Below, piece after piece: positions 35,048-45,820 of a stretch of DNA of 64,000 nucleotides. The notes under the pieces were generated by a model. That model had not been told where the DNA came from and did not search any database. It saw only the letters and a list, made by a program, of their open reading frames with translations. Position 1 is the stretch's first letter. Each line of letters opens with the position of its first letter. This DNA comes from Microbacterium sp. LWH3-1.2 (lineage in GTDB: Bacteria > Actinomycetota > Actinomycetes > Actinomycetales > Microbacteriaceae), in the NCBI RefSeq assembly GCF_040675855.1, contig NZ_JBEGIK010000001.1, positions 1,550,001 through 1,614,000 of the forward strand, written 5' to 3'. Both the position numbers and the translations under genes were made by a program.

Positions 35048-36093
35048 TTGTTCTCCTCCTCGGCCTCGGCGATCGAGGCCTCCTCGGCCTCTTTGATCTC
35101 TTCGAGCAGCTCTTCGGCGGACGCGTCGAGCTCGCCGGCCACGCGACCGGTCACGACGCCGAGGTCGACGTCCTGGTGGCTGCCGAGGTAGGCGTCGACC
35201 ACGGCCGGGTCCTGCATGACGGTGTCGGGCGGGCCTTCGGCCACGACCTTGCCCTCGGCCATGACGATGACCCAGTCGGCGATGTGCCGCACCATGTGCA
35301 TGTCGTGCTCGACGAAGAGCACCGTCATGCCGAGGTCCTTGAGGTCGAGGATGTGGTCGAGCAGCGACTCGGTGAGCGCCGGGTTGACACCCGCCATCGG
35401 CTCGTCGAGCATCACCAGCGTCGGATCGCTCATGAGGGCGCGCGCCATCTCGAGGAGCTTGCGCTGACCGCCCGAGAGCGAGGCCGCGTAGTCGTCGGAC
35501 TTGGAATCGAGCTTGAAGCGTGCGAGCAGCTCCATCGCCTTGTCTTCGATGTCGTTGTCCTGCTTGCGCCAGATCGTGGGCACGATGCTGGCCCAGAGGC
35601 TCTCGCCCTTCTGGGCGGTGGCGCCGAGCTTCATGTTCTCGAGCACGGTCAGAAGCGACAGCGCCTTGGTCAGCTGGAACGTGCGCACCTGGCCCATGCG
35701 GGCGACCTTGAACGACGGGATCCCCGACAGGTTCTTGCCGTCGAAACTCCAGGTTCCGCTGTTCGGCTTGTCGAAGCCGCACAGCAGGTTGAACAGCGTC
35801 GTCTTGCCGGCGCCGTTGGGGCCGATGAGGGCGGTGATCGCGTTCCGCGGGATCTCGAGGTGCTCGACGTCGACGGCGGTGAGGCCGCCGAAGCGACGCG
35901 TGACACCGTCGATGACGAGGATCGGGTCGTTCTTGGCGACGCCCGGGATCGCATCCCCCTTCGCGAGCCCGGCGGTCTTCGGACGACGGATGCTGCCGGT
36001 CGCGGTCGTGGCTGGCGCCGCCGGCGGGGCCGCCGACTCTGCGGGGACCACCGGCTCGTCAGCGGGCGGGTTGCTGGGCGGGTTACTTGACAA
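35044..36093 (-). CDS. livG: Branched-chain amino acid ABC transporter ATP-binding protein LivG
   Basis: 349-aa ATPase with IGPNGAGKTTLFNLLCGF, SLSGGQRKLLEMARALM and LDEPMAGVNP, followed by FVEHDMHMV. It is longer than usual LivG (about 255 aa): the first 50 residues are Pro/Ala-rich and the last 35 are a Glu/Ala-rich helical tail (EELLEEIKEAEEASIAEAEE). It uses a TTG start 11 nt inside livM, supported by AGGGAG about 7 nt upstream. Confidence 0.92.
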
Positions 36094-37081
36094 AGGTCAG
36101 CTCCCTCTTGTTTCCGAAGATGCCCTGCGGGCGGAAGATCACGATCAGCATGAGCGCGACGCCGACGAGGATGAACCGGAGGGTCGCGGCCTGCTGGCTC
36201 GTGATCGGAAGGATGTCGGACTGTGCCAGCAACGGGAGGACGTTGTCGAGGAAGCCCATGATGACCCAGAAGATCACCGAGCCGACGACGGGGCCGAACA
36301 CGGTGGCCGCGCCGCCCAGGAGCAGGATCGTCCAGATGAAGAACGTGAGGCTCGTCGTGTAGGTCGCCGGGATCACGGCGGACGGAAGTGCGAACACCAC
36401 GCCACCGAGGGCGCCGAAGACACCACCGATCATGAGCGCCTGCATCTTGTACGAGAAGACGTTCTTGCCGAGCGAGCGCACGGCGTCCTCGTCCTCGCGG
36501 ATGCCCTTGAGCACGCGGCCCCACGGGCTGCGCATGATCGCCCACACGAGATACACCGCGATCGCGAGCAGGACGATGCCGAAGACACGGACCCACAGCT
36601 GGTCGGCGGTCCACTGCCACGGCCCGAAGCCGTAGATGATCGGCTCGCCGTCGGCGCCGGTCTTGGGGAACGGATTCGCCCCTCGGAACCCGGCATGGTA
36701 GCCGCCGAGTCCGTCGGCGGAGTTCGTCCACTCGTCGAACAGCTGAGTGGTCAGCAGCAGTCGTACGATCTCGGCCGCAGCGATGGTCACGATGGCGAGG
36801 TAGTCGGCACGCAGACGCAGCGTCGGGATACCGAGGATGAGCGCGAAGACCACGGCCGCGGCGCATCCGACGAGAATGCCGACCCACCAGGGCCAGCCGA
36901 AGCTCAGGATCGAGATCGCGTATCCGTAGGCGCCGAGAGCCATGAAGCCTGCCATACCGAAGTTCAGCAGGCCGCCGAACCCGAACTGCACGGCGAGACC
37001 GGTGGCCGCAAGGGCGTAGGCGATGGTCTCCGGGCTGAAGACCCAATAGGCCGTGTTGTTGAAGATCTGTCCCCAGTCCAT
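36083..37081 (-). CDS. livM: Branched-chain amino acid ABC transporter permease LivM
   Basis: 332-aa permease with about nine helices. FGFGGLLNFGMAGFMALGAY and RVLKGIREDEDAVRSLGKN are LivM hallmarks, and it ends IFRPQGIFGNKREL. It starts 2 nt after the livH stop and forms the transmembrane channel with LivH. Confidence 0.94.
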   Translation of the reverse strand: MDWGQIFNNTAYWVFSPETIAYALAATGLAVQFGFGGLLNFGMAGFMALGAYGYAISILSFGWPWWVGILVGCAAAVVFALILGIPTLRLRADYLAIVTIAAAEIVRLLLTTQLFDEWTNSADGLGGYHAGFRGANPFPKTGADGEPIIYGFGPWQWTADQLWVRVFGIVLLAIAVYLVWAIMRSPWGRVLKGIREDEDAVRSLGKNVFSYKMQALMIGGVFGALGGVVFALPSAVIPATYTTSLTFFIWTILLLGGAATVFGPVVGSVIFWVIMGFLDNVLPLLAQSDILPITSQQAATLRFILVGVALMLIVIFRPQGIFGNKRELTFVK

Positions 37082-37083
37082 GA

Positions 37084-38445
37084 CTAACCGAGCCTCTCTT
37101 TCCGGCCCAAGATGCCCTGGGGTCTCACCAGCAGGATGATGATCAGCACGGCCAGCGCGCCGACGTACTTCATGTCCGGCGGAATCCACAGCGTCGAGAT
37201 CTCGACGAGGATGCCGACGATCAGGGCGCCGATGAGGGCGCCGAACGCGGTGCCGAGGCCGCCGAGGGTCACGGCGGCGAAGATGAGCAGCAGCACCTGC
37301 ACACCCATGTCCCACTTCACGCCCGGGCGGAAGTAGGCCCACAGCACACCGGCGATCGCGGCGAGGGCGGTCGCGAGGATCCATACGATTCGGATCACGC
37401 GGTCGACGTTGATGCCGGATGCTGCCGCCAGGCCCGGGTTGTCGCTGATCGCGCGTGTCGCCTTGCCGATTCGGGTGCGAAGCAGCCAGTACGCGACGGC
37501 GATGAGCAGCACGATGCTGATCGCCATCGACGCGACGTCGATCCACGACAGCGAGATCGGACCGATGTGGATGTCCTGCGGAGCTCCGGCTCCGGGGAGC
37601 TGATACGTGCCGCCGCCGATGAAGTACTGGAAGACATAGCGGCCGGCGAGCGACAGGCCGATGCTCACGATCATGAGCTGCACGAGGCCCAGCCCTCTGC
37701 GGCGCAGCGGTCGCCACAGTCCGGCATCGAGGACGTAGCCGAGTACCGCGCCGAGCACGATCACGATCGGGATCGTGAGCCACATGGGGATGTTCAGCCA
37801 CACGCCGAAGATGAGTGCCATGACCGCGCCGTACGTCAGCATCTCGCCGTGGGCGAAGTTGCTGAGGCCGGTCGTGCCGAAGATCAGGGAGACGCCGACG
37901 GCCGCCAGCGCGAGCAGCAGACCGAAGTTGATGCCGTTCATGAACCGCTCGAGAAGCTGGTCCCAGAACGACGTCGTGACGCGCTCGCCCTCGCCGAGGA
38001 AGAGGTTGACGATCTTCGAGCCGGTGAGACCGAAGGTCACGTCGAAGGACGCCGTCGTCCCCTGTTTGGGCTGGATGCCCTCCGGCAGCTGCGCCGGATC
38101 GACGATCACGCCATCGGGCAGCGTGTCCTCGTCGACCGTCAGGACGTACTCCTCTTTCTCGGGCACGTACAGACGCCACTTGCCTTCCGCATCCGTCACG
38201 GTCTCAGCCTCGAAGCCGTTGCCTTCGATCGACATCGTCACGCCCTCGACGGGCTCGTCGTCGTACTTGATCACGCCGCCGAAGTAGAAGTCGGTCTGCT
38301 CCTGGTCGCCACCTGGGGTGTCGGGGGCGTCCGCGCGCGCACCGGTGGGTGCGGACAGGAACACCATTCCCGCGGCCAAGAGCACGCCGAAGATCACGAA
38401 GATCCAGCGGCGCCTGTTGATCACGGTCGCAGTCGTAGGACCCAC
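37084..38445 (-). CDS. livH: LivH permease with N-terminal signal peptide and extracytoplasmic beta-domain
   Basis: 453 aa, where LivH is normally about 290-310. Residues 10-37 are a signal peptide (RRRWIFVIFGVLLAAGMVFL, then GARA). Residues 45-135 (FGGVIKYDDEPVEGVTMSIE, TVTDAEGKWRLYVPE) read as a carboxypeptidase-regulatory/Cna-B-like beta-sandwich outside the cell. From about 155 the classical LivH core follows (FGLLLALAAVGVSLIFGTTG, SNFAHGEMLTYGA). GTG 38445 is favoured by GGAGG 5 nt upstream; GTG 38469 is an alternative. First gene of livHMGF. The extra domain may help receive the LivK receptor or anchor to the wall; inferred. Confidence 0.9.
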   Translation of the reverse strand: MGPTTATVINRRRWIFVIFGVLLAAGMVFLSAPTGARADAPDTPGGDQEQTDFYFGGVIKYDDEPVEGVTMSIEGNGFEAETVTDAEGKWRLYVPEKEEYVLTVDEDTLPDGVIVDPAQLPEGIQPKQGTTASFDVTFGLTGSKIVNLFLGEGERVTTSFWDQLLERFMNGINFGLLLALAAVGVSLIFGTTGLSNFAHGEMLTYGAVMALIFGVWLNIPMWLTIPIVIVLGAVLGYVLDAGLWRPLRRRGLGLVQLMIVSIGLSLAGRYVFQYFIGGGTYQLPGAGAPQDIHIGPISLSWIDVASMAISIVLLIAVAYWLLRTRIGKATRAISDNPGLAAASGINVDRVIRIVWILATALAAIAGVLWAYFRPGVKWDMGVQVLLLIFAAVTLGGLGTAFGALIGALIVGILVEISTLWIPPDMKYVGALAVLIIILLVRPQGILGRKERLG

Positions 38446-38553
38446 AGAACCTCCAGTTCGGCACACCACGCGGACACCGAAGCTCGGGTCGCATCGGCCG
38501 TGATGACGACGCTACGACTGTAATGTGTCGTCGCTGTTTCGCCCAAGGTCCCT

Positions 38554-38562
38554 TGTGGATAA
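38554..38562 (-). promoter_or_regulatory. Consensus DnaA box upstream of livH
   Basis: TGTGGATAA, the exact complement of TTATCCACA, about 109 bp before the livH start in the divergent livH-guaB region. The rest of 38446-38737 holds a probable guaB -10 box (TAGAAT at 38652) and no gene. Confidence 0.5.
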
Positions 38563-38566
38563 GTGA

Positions 38567-40240
<1,674 letters not shown>

Positions 40241-40252
40241 CCCCTTCGGGGA

Positions 40253-40297
40253 ACGGATGCTGCGGCCCGGCGCACCGCGCCGGGCCGCAGCATCCGT
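40253..40297 (+). terminator. guaB terminator, 21-bp perfect stem
   Basis: Left arm 40253-40273 (begins ACGGATGCTGCGGCCC) and right arm 40277-40297 pair perfectly around loop ACC. A small CCCC-TTC-GGGG hairpin precedes it at 40241-40251. Confidence 0.93.
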
Positions 40298-40413
40298 CTA
40301 TCCGGCCGAGACTCGTCGGGAAACCGGGATCCGGTCGATCGCATCGCGTGCGCTGCCGGGGGTGACGGAGTGTGACGGGCGCCCGAGTGCGCGGTGTCGC
40401 TACCCTGGGCGCC

Positions 40414-41037
40414 ATGATCAGGCAGCGACGGCACCCCCTGGCGACGCAGCGGACCACGCGTCTCGAGGCGTTCACCGACGGGGTGTTCGCGATCGCGGCG
40501 ACGCTGCTCGTGCTCGATCTCACGCAGCATTCACTCGGTGAGGTCGACTCCGACGCCGAGATGTGGGCGGCCCTCGGCGGCATGTACGAGCTGTTCCTCA
40601 ACTTCGGGCTGAGCTTCGTGCTGCTGTGCCTGATGTGGATGGTGCACGTCCAGCAGTTCGAGCACCTCGCCCGCGTCGATTCGACGACGGTGTGGCTGAA
40701 CAACGCGCGGCTGCTCTTCATCGTGCTCGTGCCGTTCGCGACGAACCTCACGACCGAGTACTCCGAGTGGCTCGCGGGCCGGCTCGCCATGCCCGTGACG
40801 TTCTTCCTCGCCATCCTGTTCAGCTGGCTGCAGTGGGGGTGGGCGGTGCGGCAGCGCGAAGCCCTGATGCCCGACATGAGCAGAGCGGATGCCGTGGCCT
40901 ACGGACGCAGCTCGCTGAGCGCCCTGCTCATCTCGGCCGCGGTGGTGGTGCTCGCCCCGTGGATCGGGTCTCCCGCCTTCCTGCTCTTCCTGCTTGACGG
41001 ACCTTTCACGCGTCTTCTGCGAGGGAAGGGCGACTGA
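40414..41037 (+). CDS. TMEM175-family (DUF1211) potassium channel-like protein
   Basis: 207-aa membrane protein. The first helix carries the family signature RLEAFTDGVFAIAATLLVLDL split after DGVFAIAATL, which in bacterial TMEM175 lines the K+ pore. Six helices are visible. ATG 40414 has TACCCT 7 nt upstream (40401-40406), the leaderless pattern. Monocistronic and convergent with the MFS gene. Confidence 0.87.
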   Translation: MIRQRRHPLATQRTTRLEAFTDGVFAIAATLLVLDLTQHSLGEVDSDAEMWAALGGMYELFLNFGLSFVLLCLMWMVHVQQFEHLARVDSTTVWLNNARLLFIVLVPFATNLTTEYSEWLAGRLAMPVTFFLAILFSWLQWGWAVRQREALMPDMSRADAVAYGRSSLSALLISAAVVVLAPWIGSPAFLLFLLDGPFTRLLRGKGD

Positions 41038-41089
41038 CCCGCTCGCGGCGCCATCGGGATGCCCCGGGCCGAGGCATCCGTCGACATCA

Positions 41090-41151
41090 TGTGCTCTCGC
41101 CGAGAAGACACGCTGGCGGCGTACACGCCGCGTCATCTCGGCGAGAGCACA
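41090..41151. repeat. Perfect 16-bp inverted repeat with nested hairpin
   Basis: TGTGCTCTCGCCGAGA (41090-41105) and its exact complement (41136-41151) enclose GCGGCGT-AC-ACGCCGC. It lies between two convergent genes. It shares the core TCTCGCCGA with the inverted repeat at 29422-29500, also between convergent genes. Confidence 0.85.
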
Positions 41152-41169
41152 CGCTCCCGACGCGCAGGC

Positions 41170-42633
41170 CTATGCAGCGGCTGCGAGCTCGGGCTCGGTG
41201 GCGTCGGTCTCGGACGGGCCGGAGGCGGCAGCATCCGTCGTCCCCTTCCCGGACGGGAGCCACAGCGCCGCGATCGTCGCCGCGAACAGCACGGCCGCGC
41301 CGGTGAAGACGGCGGGGCGCGCGGCGTCGACGTACATGTCGGGGAGGAGCTCGCCGCCGGCGCTGACGAAGATCGCCGTCATCACGGCGGTGCCGAGGGC
41401 GACGCCGAGCTCGCGGACCGTGGAGTTCACGCCCGACGCCTTGGCATGGTCGATGAGTCCGAGGGTCGCGAGCAGCGCCGTCGCCGAGGGGGCGAACACG
41501 AGCGCCATGCCGACACCCGCCATCACGAAGGGGGCGATCAGCGTCGGGTAGTCGAGGTCGATCGACATGACGGCGGCGATCCAGGTGAGCGCCGTGCCCT
41601 GCAGCGTGAGGCCGAGCACCAGGAGCACGCGCGTGCCGACGCGCGGGGCGAGGATGCCGGCGATCGGGGCGACGATCATGGGCGCGAGCGTCCACGGGGT
41701 GGTCTGCACGGCGGCCTCGAGCGGGGTGGACCCCTGCACGACCTGCAGGTACTGGATGAGGATGAACACCGCGCCGAACGTGCCGAAGCTGAACGCGAAG
41801 CCGACGATGTTGGTGATCGAGAACGAGCGGTCGCGGAACAGGCGCAGCGGCATCAGCGGGGCCTGCGCGCGCGTCTGCCACCACAGGAATGCGGCGAGGA
41901 GGAGGGCGCCGAGCACGATCTCGGCGATGACCCCGCCCGAGCCCCAGCCGTCGTCGTTGCCGCGGACGATCGCATGGACCAGGGCGAGCACGCCCGCCGC
42001 AGCGAGCACGGCTCCCGGCACGTCGATGCGCGCACGGGCGCCGAAGTCGTTGTCGAGCACGATGATCGCGAGCGGGATCGCGATGATGGCGACGGGCAGG
42101 TTGATCCAGAAGATCGCCTGCCAGTCCCAGCCCTCCATGATCGCACCGCCGATCAGCGGCCCGACGGCGACGCCGAGGCCCGAGACGCCGCCCCAGATGC
42201 CGATGGCGAGGGCGCGCCTGGCCGGGGCGACCGCGCCGCTGAGCAGCGCCAGCGACAGCGGCATGACGCCGGCGGCGCCGAGGCCCTGCACGGCGCGGGC
42301 GGCGATGAGCTGACCCGGGTCGGTGCTGAGGGCGGCCAGCACGGAGCCGGCGCCGAACACTGCGATGCCGACGACGAACAGCGTGCGCCGCCCGAAGCGG
42401 TCGCCGAGAGCGGAGGCGATGAGGATCGCGCCGGCGAACGCCAGCGTGTACGCGTTGACGAACCACTGCAGCTCTTCGACGCTCGCTCCCATGTCGCGGT
42501 GCAGCACCGGGAGCGCGTTAGTCATGACGAGGTTGTCGAGCGTGGCCATGAACATCGGGAGGGATGCCGCGGCCAGCACGAGCGCGAACGGACGGGTCCG
42601 CCGGGTGCCTGGGGCGAGGGAGAGGTCGGTCAT
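41170..42633 (-). CDS. MFS drug-efflux transporter, DHA2 (14-helix) family
   Basis: 487-aa exporter of the cytoplasmic membrane. ALGDRFGRRTLF is the A motif after helix 2, and GVAVGPLIGGAIMEGWDWQ is motif C of antiporters followed by the DHA2 WRW-like region. It diverges from a TetR gene, with two palindromic operators between them. Proton-driven export of a toxic compound is likely; the substrate is unknown. The last 30 residues are Ala/Glu/Thr-rich. Confidence 0.93.
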   Translation of the reverse strand: MTDLSLAPGTRRTRPFALVLAAASLPMFMATLDNLVMTNALPVLHRDMGASVEELQWFVNAYTLAFAGAILIASALGDRFGRRTLFVVGIAVFGAGSVLAALSTDPGQLIAARAVQGLGAAGVMPLSLALLSGAVAPARRALAIGIWGGVSGLGVAVGPLIGGAIMEGWDWQAIFWINLPVAIIAIPLAIIVLDNDFGARARIDVPGAVLAAAGVLALVHAIVRGNDDGWGSGGVIAEIVLGALLLAAFLWWQTRAQAPLMPLRLFRDRSFSITNIVGFAFSFGTFGAVFILIQYLQVVQGSTPLEAAVQTTPWTLAPMIVAPIAGILAPRVGTRVLLVLGLTLQGTALTWIAAVMSIDLDYPTLIAPFVMAGVGMALVFAPSATALLATLGLIDHAKASGVNSTVRELGVALGTAVMTAIFVSAGGELLPDMYVDAARPAVFTGAAVLFAATIAALWLPSGKGTTDAAASGPSETDATEPELAAAA

Positions 42634-42647
42634 GGAAGTCTCCGGTT

Positions 42648-42663
42648 GTAATTGGATGATTAC
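42648..42663. promoter_or_regulatory. TetR operator copy 1
   Basis: GTAATT-GGAT-GATTAC, a near-perfect inverted repeat close to the MFS start. Confidence 0.75.
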
Positions 42664-42681
42664 CTGCTAGAGAGCAATGTA

Positions 42682-42697
42682 GTAATCGACTGATTAC
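42682..42697. promoter_or_regulatory. TetR operator copy 2
   Basis: GTAATC-GACT-GATTAC, a perfect inverted repeat 34 bp centre-to-centre from copy 1. With it the divergent promoter region is fully covered, so the TetR protein probably represses both genes. Confidence 0.82.
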
Positions 42698-42729
42698 AAA
42701 GTCAAGTCATTCGCTGATAACCTTTCGCC

Positions 42730-43383
42730 ATGACATCTGCAGGGCTGGGTGGCGGCGTCGCACTCGATGAACCGGCCGAGGCCGGCAAGCGCCTGTCGTC
42801 GGACGAGCGGCGTCGCCAGATCCTGGTGGCCGCGCTCGCCGTCTTCGGCACTCGGGGCTACGAAGGTGCGACGACCGACGAGGTGGCCCGCGCCGCCGGC
42901 GTCAGCCAGCCCTACGTGGTGCGGCTGTTCGGCTCCAAGGAGAATCTGTTCCTCGCGGCCATCGAGGATGCCCTGGCTCGGCTGCTCGCAGCCTTCCGGG
43001 CCGCGCTCGCCGAGGAGGACGACGGTGCAGGCATCACTGCCGGCAAGCGCATCGGACGCGCCTACGTCGACCTCATCGAAGTGCGGGGTCTGCACCAGAC
43101 TCTGGCGCATGCCTACCTCCTCGGCAGCAACCCCGTGATCGGGGCTGCGGCCCGCCGCGGCTTCGCCTCGGTGTGGCGGTTCTTCCGCGACGAGATGGGG
43201 CTCGACACCGACGAGGCGCGCGCCTTCCTGGCCGAGGGCATGCTCATCAGCACGATGATCGGTCTGCGCATCGTCGACGACTACGGCTCCGACCCGCAGA
43301 TCACCGAGCTGTTCCGCTCGTGCTTCCCGAGCGAGCTGCCGCACGTGCTCGAGGTCCTCCCGCGAGGCACTGACCGCTGGTAG
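42730..43383 (+). CDS. TetR-family repressor of the divergent MFS exporter
   Basis: 217-aa regulator. The HTH is RRQILVAALAVFGTRGYEGA, then TDEVARAAGVSQPYVVRLFG. The C-terminal domain is helical. The ATG is 32 bp from operator copy 2. The last five codons and the TAG stop (GTDRW, stop) are the first copy of a 24-bp tandem repeat that runs on to 43479. Confidence 0.92.
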   Translation: MTSAGLGGGVALDEPAEAGKRLSSDERRRQILVAALAVFGTRGYEGATTDEVARAAGVSQPYVVRLFGSKENLFLAAIEDALARLLAAFRAALAEEDDGAGITAGKRIGRAYVDLIEVRGLHQTLAHAYLLGSNPVIGAAARRGFASVWRFFRDEMGLDTDEARAFLAEGMLISTMIGLRIVDDYGSDPQITELFRSCFPSELPHVLEVLPRGTDRW

Positions 43384-43479
43384 CAGGTGGGCACTGACCG
43401 CTGGTAGCAGGTGGGCACTGACCGCTGGTAGCAGGTGGGCACTGACCGCTGGTAGCAGGTGGGCACTGACCGCTGGTAG
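43366..43479 (+). repeat. 24-bp tandem repeat, 4 full copies plus 18 bp
   Basis: The unit GGCACTGACCGCTGGTAG + CAGGTG starts inside the TetR gene and each copy carries the same in-frame TAG. Slippage can therefore change copy number without changing the protein. 43480-43548 shows nothing else. Confidence 0.95.
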
Positions 43480-43548
43480 ACACACGGCGCGACGGCGTGG
43501 ATGCCGCACCCTGGCCGCGCGTCGGGAGCGCGGCGTATCGTCGGGGGC

Positions 43549-43833
43549 ATGTGCCGGAACATCCACACGCTCCACAACTTCGAGCCCGCCGCCTCGTCCG
43601 CAGAGGTCCACGCCGCCGCGCTCCAGTACGTGCGCAAGATCGCGGGCACCACGAAGCCGTCGAAGGCGAACCAGGAGGCGTTCGATCGCGCCGTGCACGA
43701 GATCGCGCACATCACGCAGCACCTGCTCGACGACCTCGTCGCGGTGACGCCGCCGAAGAACCGCGAAGTCGAGGCCGCCAAGGCGCGCGAGCGCGCGATC
43801 AAGTCCGGCCGCTACGCCGCGCCGGCCGCCTGA
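43549..43833 (+). CDS. DUF2277 protein
   Basis: 94-aa small protein of unknown function. MCRNIHTLHNFEPAAS and ALQYVRKIAGTTKPS are the conserved DUF2277 sequence. ATG 43549 has TATCGT 7 nt upstream (43536-43541), the leaderless pattern. Confidence 0.88.
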   Translation: MCRNIHTLHNFEPAASSAEVHAAALQYVRKIAGTTKPSKANQEAFDRAVHEIAHITQHLLDDLVAVTPPKNREVEAAKARERAIKSGRYAAPAA

Positions 43834-43919
43834 GCCCCGCCCCCGGTCGTTGAGCGGTGGGGTATTCTGGTCGGCTCCCCATCGGACGAACCCGTCCCGC
43901 GGAGCAGACAGGGAACACC

Positions 43920-45608
43920 GTGGGGTACATCGACATCGCCGCCGTCTCGTACGCGCTGCCGGACGGCCGCCCGCTGCTCGACGAGGTCTCGTTCCGCGTG
44001 GGCGAGGGGTCGACGACGGCGCTCATCGGGCAGAACGGTGCCGGCAAGACCACGCTGCTGCGGATCATCCGGGGGTGGACGCCCGCTCTCTCGGGTGCCG
44101 TCTCGATCGACGGCGGACTCGGCGTGATGGACCAGTTCGTCGGCCACGGCGAGGCCGGGCAGACCGTCCACGACCTCCTCATCTCCGTCTCGCCCGACCG
44201 TGTGCGCCGTGCCGCGCGCGAGCTCGAGGACTCCGAGGCGGCGATCATCGAGCAGGACGACCTCGACACGCAGATGCGCTACGCCGGGGCGCTCGCCGAC
44301 TACGCCGAGGCCGGCGGCTACGAGTACGAGACCGTCTGGGACACCTGCACGACGACGGCTCTCGGCATCCCGTTCTCGCGGGCAAGGTTCCGCGAGCTCA
44401 CCACGCTCTCGGGCGGCGAGCAGAAGAGACTGGCGCTCGAGGCGCTGCTGCGCGGCCCCGACCAGGTGCTGCTTCTCGACGAGCCCGACAACTACCTCGA
44501 CGTGCCCGGCAAGCGCTGGCTCGAGGAGCGCCTGCGCGAGACGAACAAGACGGTGCTCCTCGTGTCGCACGACCGGGAGCTGCTGGCCCGGGCGGCCGAC
44601 CGCATCGTGACGCTCGAGGCGGGCGGCGCAGGCAGCACGGCCTGGGTGCACGGCGGCGGCTTCGGCACGTATCACCGTGCGCGGGAGGACCGGATGCGGC
44701 GCCTCGACGAACTGCGCCGCCGCTGGGACGAGCAGCACGTCAAGCTGAGGGAGCTCGTGGCCACCCTCAAGGTGAAGGCCACCGCGAACGACACGTTCAC
44801 CTCGCGGTACCGCGCCGCCCAGACGCGCCTGCGCAAGTTCGAGGAGGCGGGTCCGCCGCAGGAACGCCCCAGGGAGCACGACCTCGACGTGCGCCTGCGC
44901 GGTGCGCGCACCGGGCGGCGCGCGGTCGTGGCGGAGCAGCTCGAGCTGACCGGGCTCATGAAGCCGTTCGACCTCGAGGTGTGGTTCGGCGACCGGGTCG
45001 CGGTGCTCGGCTCGAACGGCTCGGGCAAATCGCACTTCCTGCGGCTGCTCGCCCGCGGCGGCACCGACCCCGACGGGCGCCTCGGGCACGTGACGACCAC
45101 CGGCGCGGGGCTCGCGCCGGTGGCGCACACCGGCCGCGTCATGCTCGGCGCGCGCGTGCTGCCGGGATGGTTCGCGCAGACCCACCGCCATCCCGAGTTC
45201 GACGGAAAGACGCTGCTGGACATCCTGCATCGCGGGGAGGACGCCCGGCCCGGTCTGCCACGCGAGGCGGCCAGCAGCGCGCTCGACCGCTACGGACTGG
45301 TCGCGCAGGCTGAGCAGACCTTCGACAGCCTGTCGGGCGGACAGCAGGCGAGGTTCCAGATCCTGCTGCTCGAGCTCTCGGGCGCCACGCTGCTCCTGCT
45401 CGACGAGCCGACCGACAACCTCGACCTCGTCTCGGCCGAGGCGCTGCAGGACGCGCTCGCCCGCTTCGAGGGCACCGTGCTCGCGGTGACGCACGACCGC
45501 TGGCTCGCGAAGTCCTTCGACCGCTTCCTCGTCTTCGGTTCCGACGGCCGGGTCTTCGAATCCAGCGAGCCCGTGTGGGACGAGTCCCGCGTCGCCCGCG
45601 CACGCTGA
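43920..45608 (+). CDS. ABC-F family ATPase
   Basis: 562-aa soluble protein with two ABC ATPase domains and no membrane segments. First domain: IGQNGAGKTTLLR, LSGGEQKRLALEALL, LLLDEPDNYLDV. Linker rich in Arg/Glu. Second domain: LGSNGSGKSHFLR, LSGGQQARFQILLLE, LLLDEPTDNLD. ABC-F proteins act on the ribosome, some protecting it from antibiotics. GTG 43920 has GGGA nearby, and TATTCT at 43862 is a possible -10 box giving a 50-nt leader. Confidence 0.9.
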   Translation: MGYIDIAAVSYALPDGRPLLDEVSFRVGEGSTTALIGQNGAGKTTLLRIIRGWTPALSGAVSIDGGLGVMDQFVGHGEAGQTVHDLLISVSPDRVRRAARELEDSEAAIIEQDDLDTQMRYAGALADYAEAGGYEYETVWDTCTTTALGIPFSRARFRELTTLSGGEQKRLALEALLRGPDQVLLLDEPDNYLDVPGKRWLEERLRETNKTVLLVSHDRELLARAADRIVTLEAGGAGSTAWVHGGGFGTYHRAREDRMRRLDELRRRWDEQHVKLRELVATLKVKATANDTFTSRYRAAQTRLRKFEEAGPPQERPREHDLDVRLRGARTGRRAVVAEQLELTGLMKPFDLEVWFGDRVAVLGSNGSGKSHFLRLLARGGTDPDGRLGHVTTTGAGLAPVAHTGRVMLGARVLPGWFAQTHRHPEFDGKTLLDILHRGEDARPGLPREAASSALDRYGLVAQAEQTFDSLSGGQQARFQILLLELSGATLLLLDEPTDNLDLVSAEALQDALARFEGTVLAVTHDRWLAKSFDRFLVFGSDGRVFESSEPVWDESRVARAR

Positions 45609-45613
45609 GCCTC

Positions 45614-45640
45614 CCGGATGCCGCGTTCCGCAGCATCCGG
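45614..45640 (+). terminator. Probable abcF terminator hairpin
   Basis: CCGGATGC (45614) and GCATCCGG (45633) pair, with a partial inner stem. Confidence 0.65.
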
Positions 45641-45660
45641 CCCCGCTCACGCTGGTTGGT

Positions 45661-45820
45661 CGACCATGCCCTTCCCGACGCGACCATGCCCTTCCCGTCG
45701 CGACCATGCCCTTCCCGTCGCGACCATGTCCTTCCCGTCGCGACCATGTCCTTCCCGTCGCGACCATGCCCTTCCCGACGCGACCATGTCCTTCCCGACG
45801 CGACCATGCCCTGGCATGCT
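45661..45820. repeat. 20-bp tandem repeat, 8 copies
   Basis: Units of 20 bp (CGACCATGYCCTTCCCGWCG), the last degenerate, followed by reverse-complement words GGGGCATGGTC and GGGGCATCGTC up to 45885. The period is not a multiple of three, so the short open frames here are unlikely to be genes. The rest of 45821-45911 shows only those words. Confidence 0.93.

Noticed and set aside
45661..45820. Small repetitive genes with ATG in each unit
   Set aside because: Period of 20 bp is not a multiple of three and no ribosome site is present.
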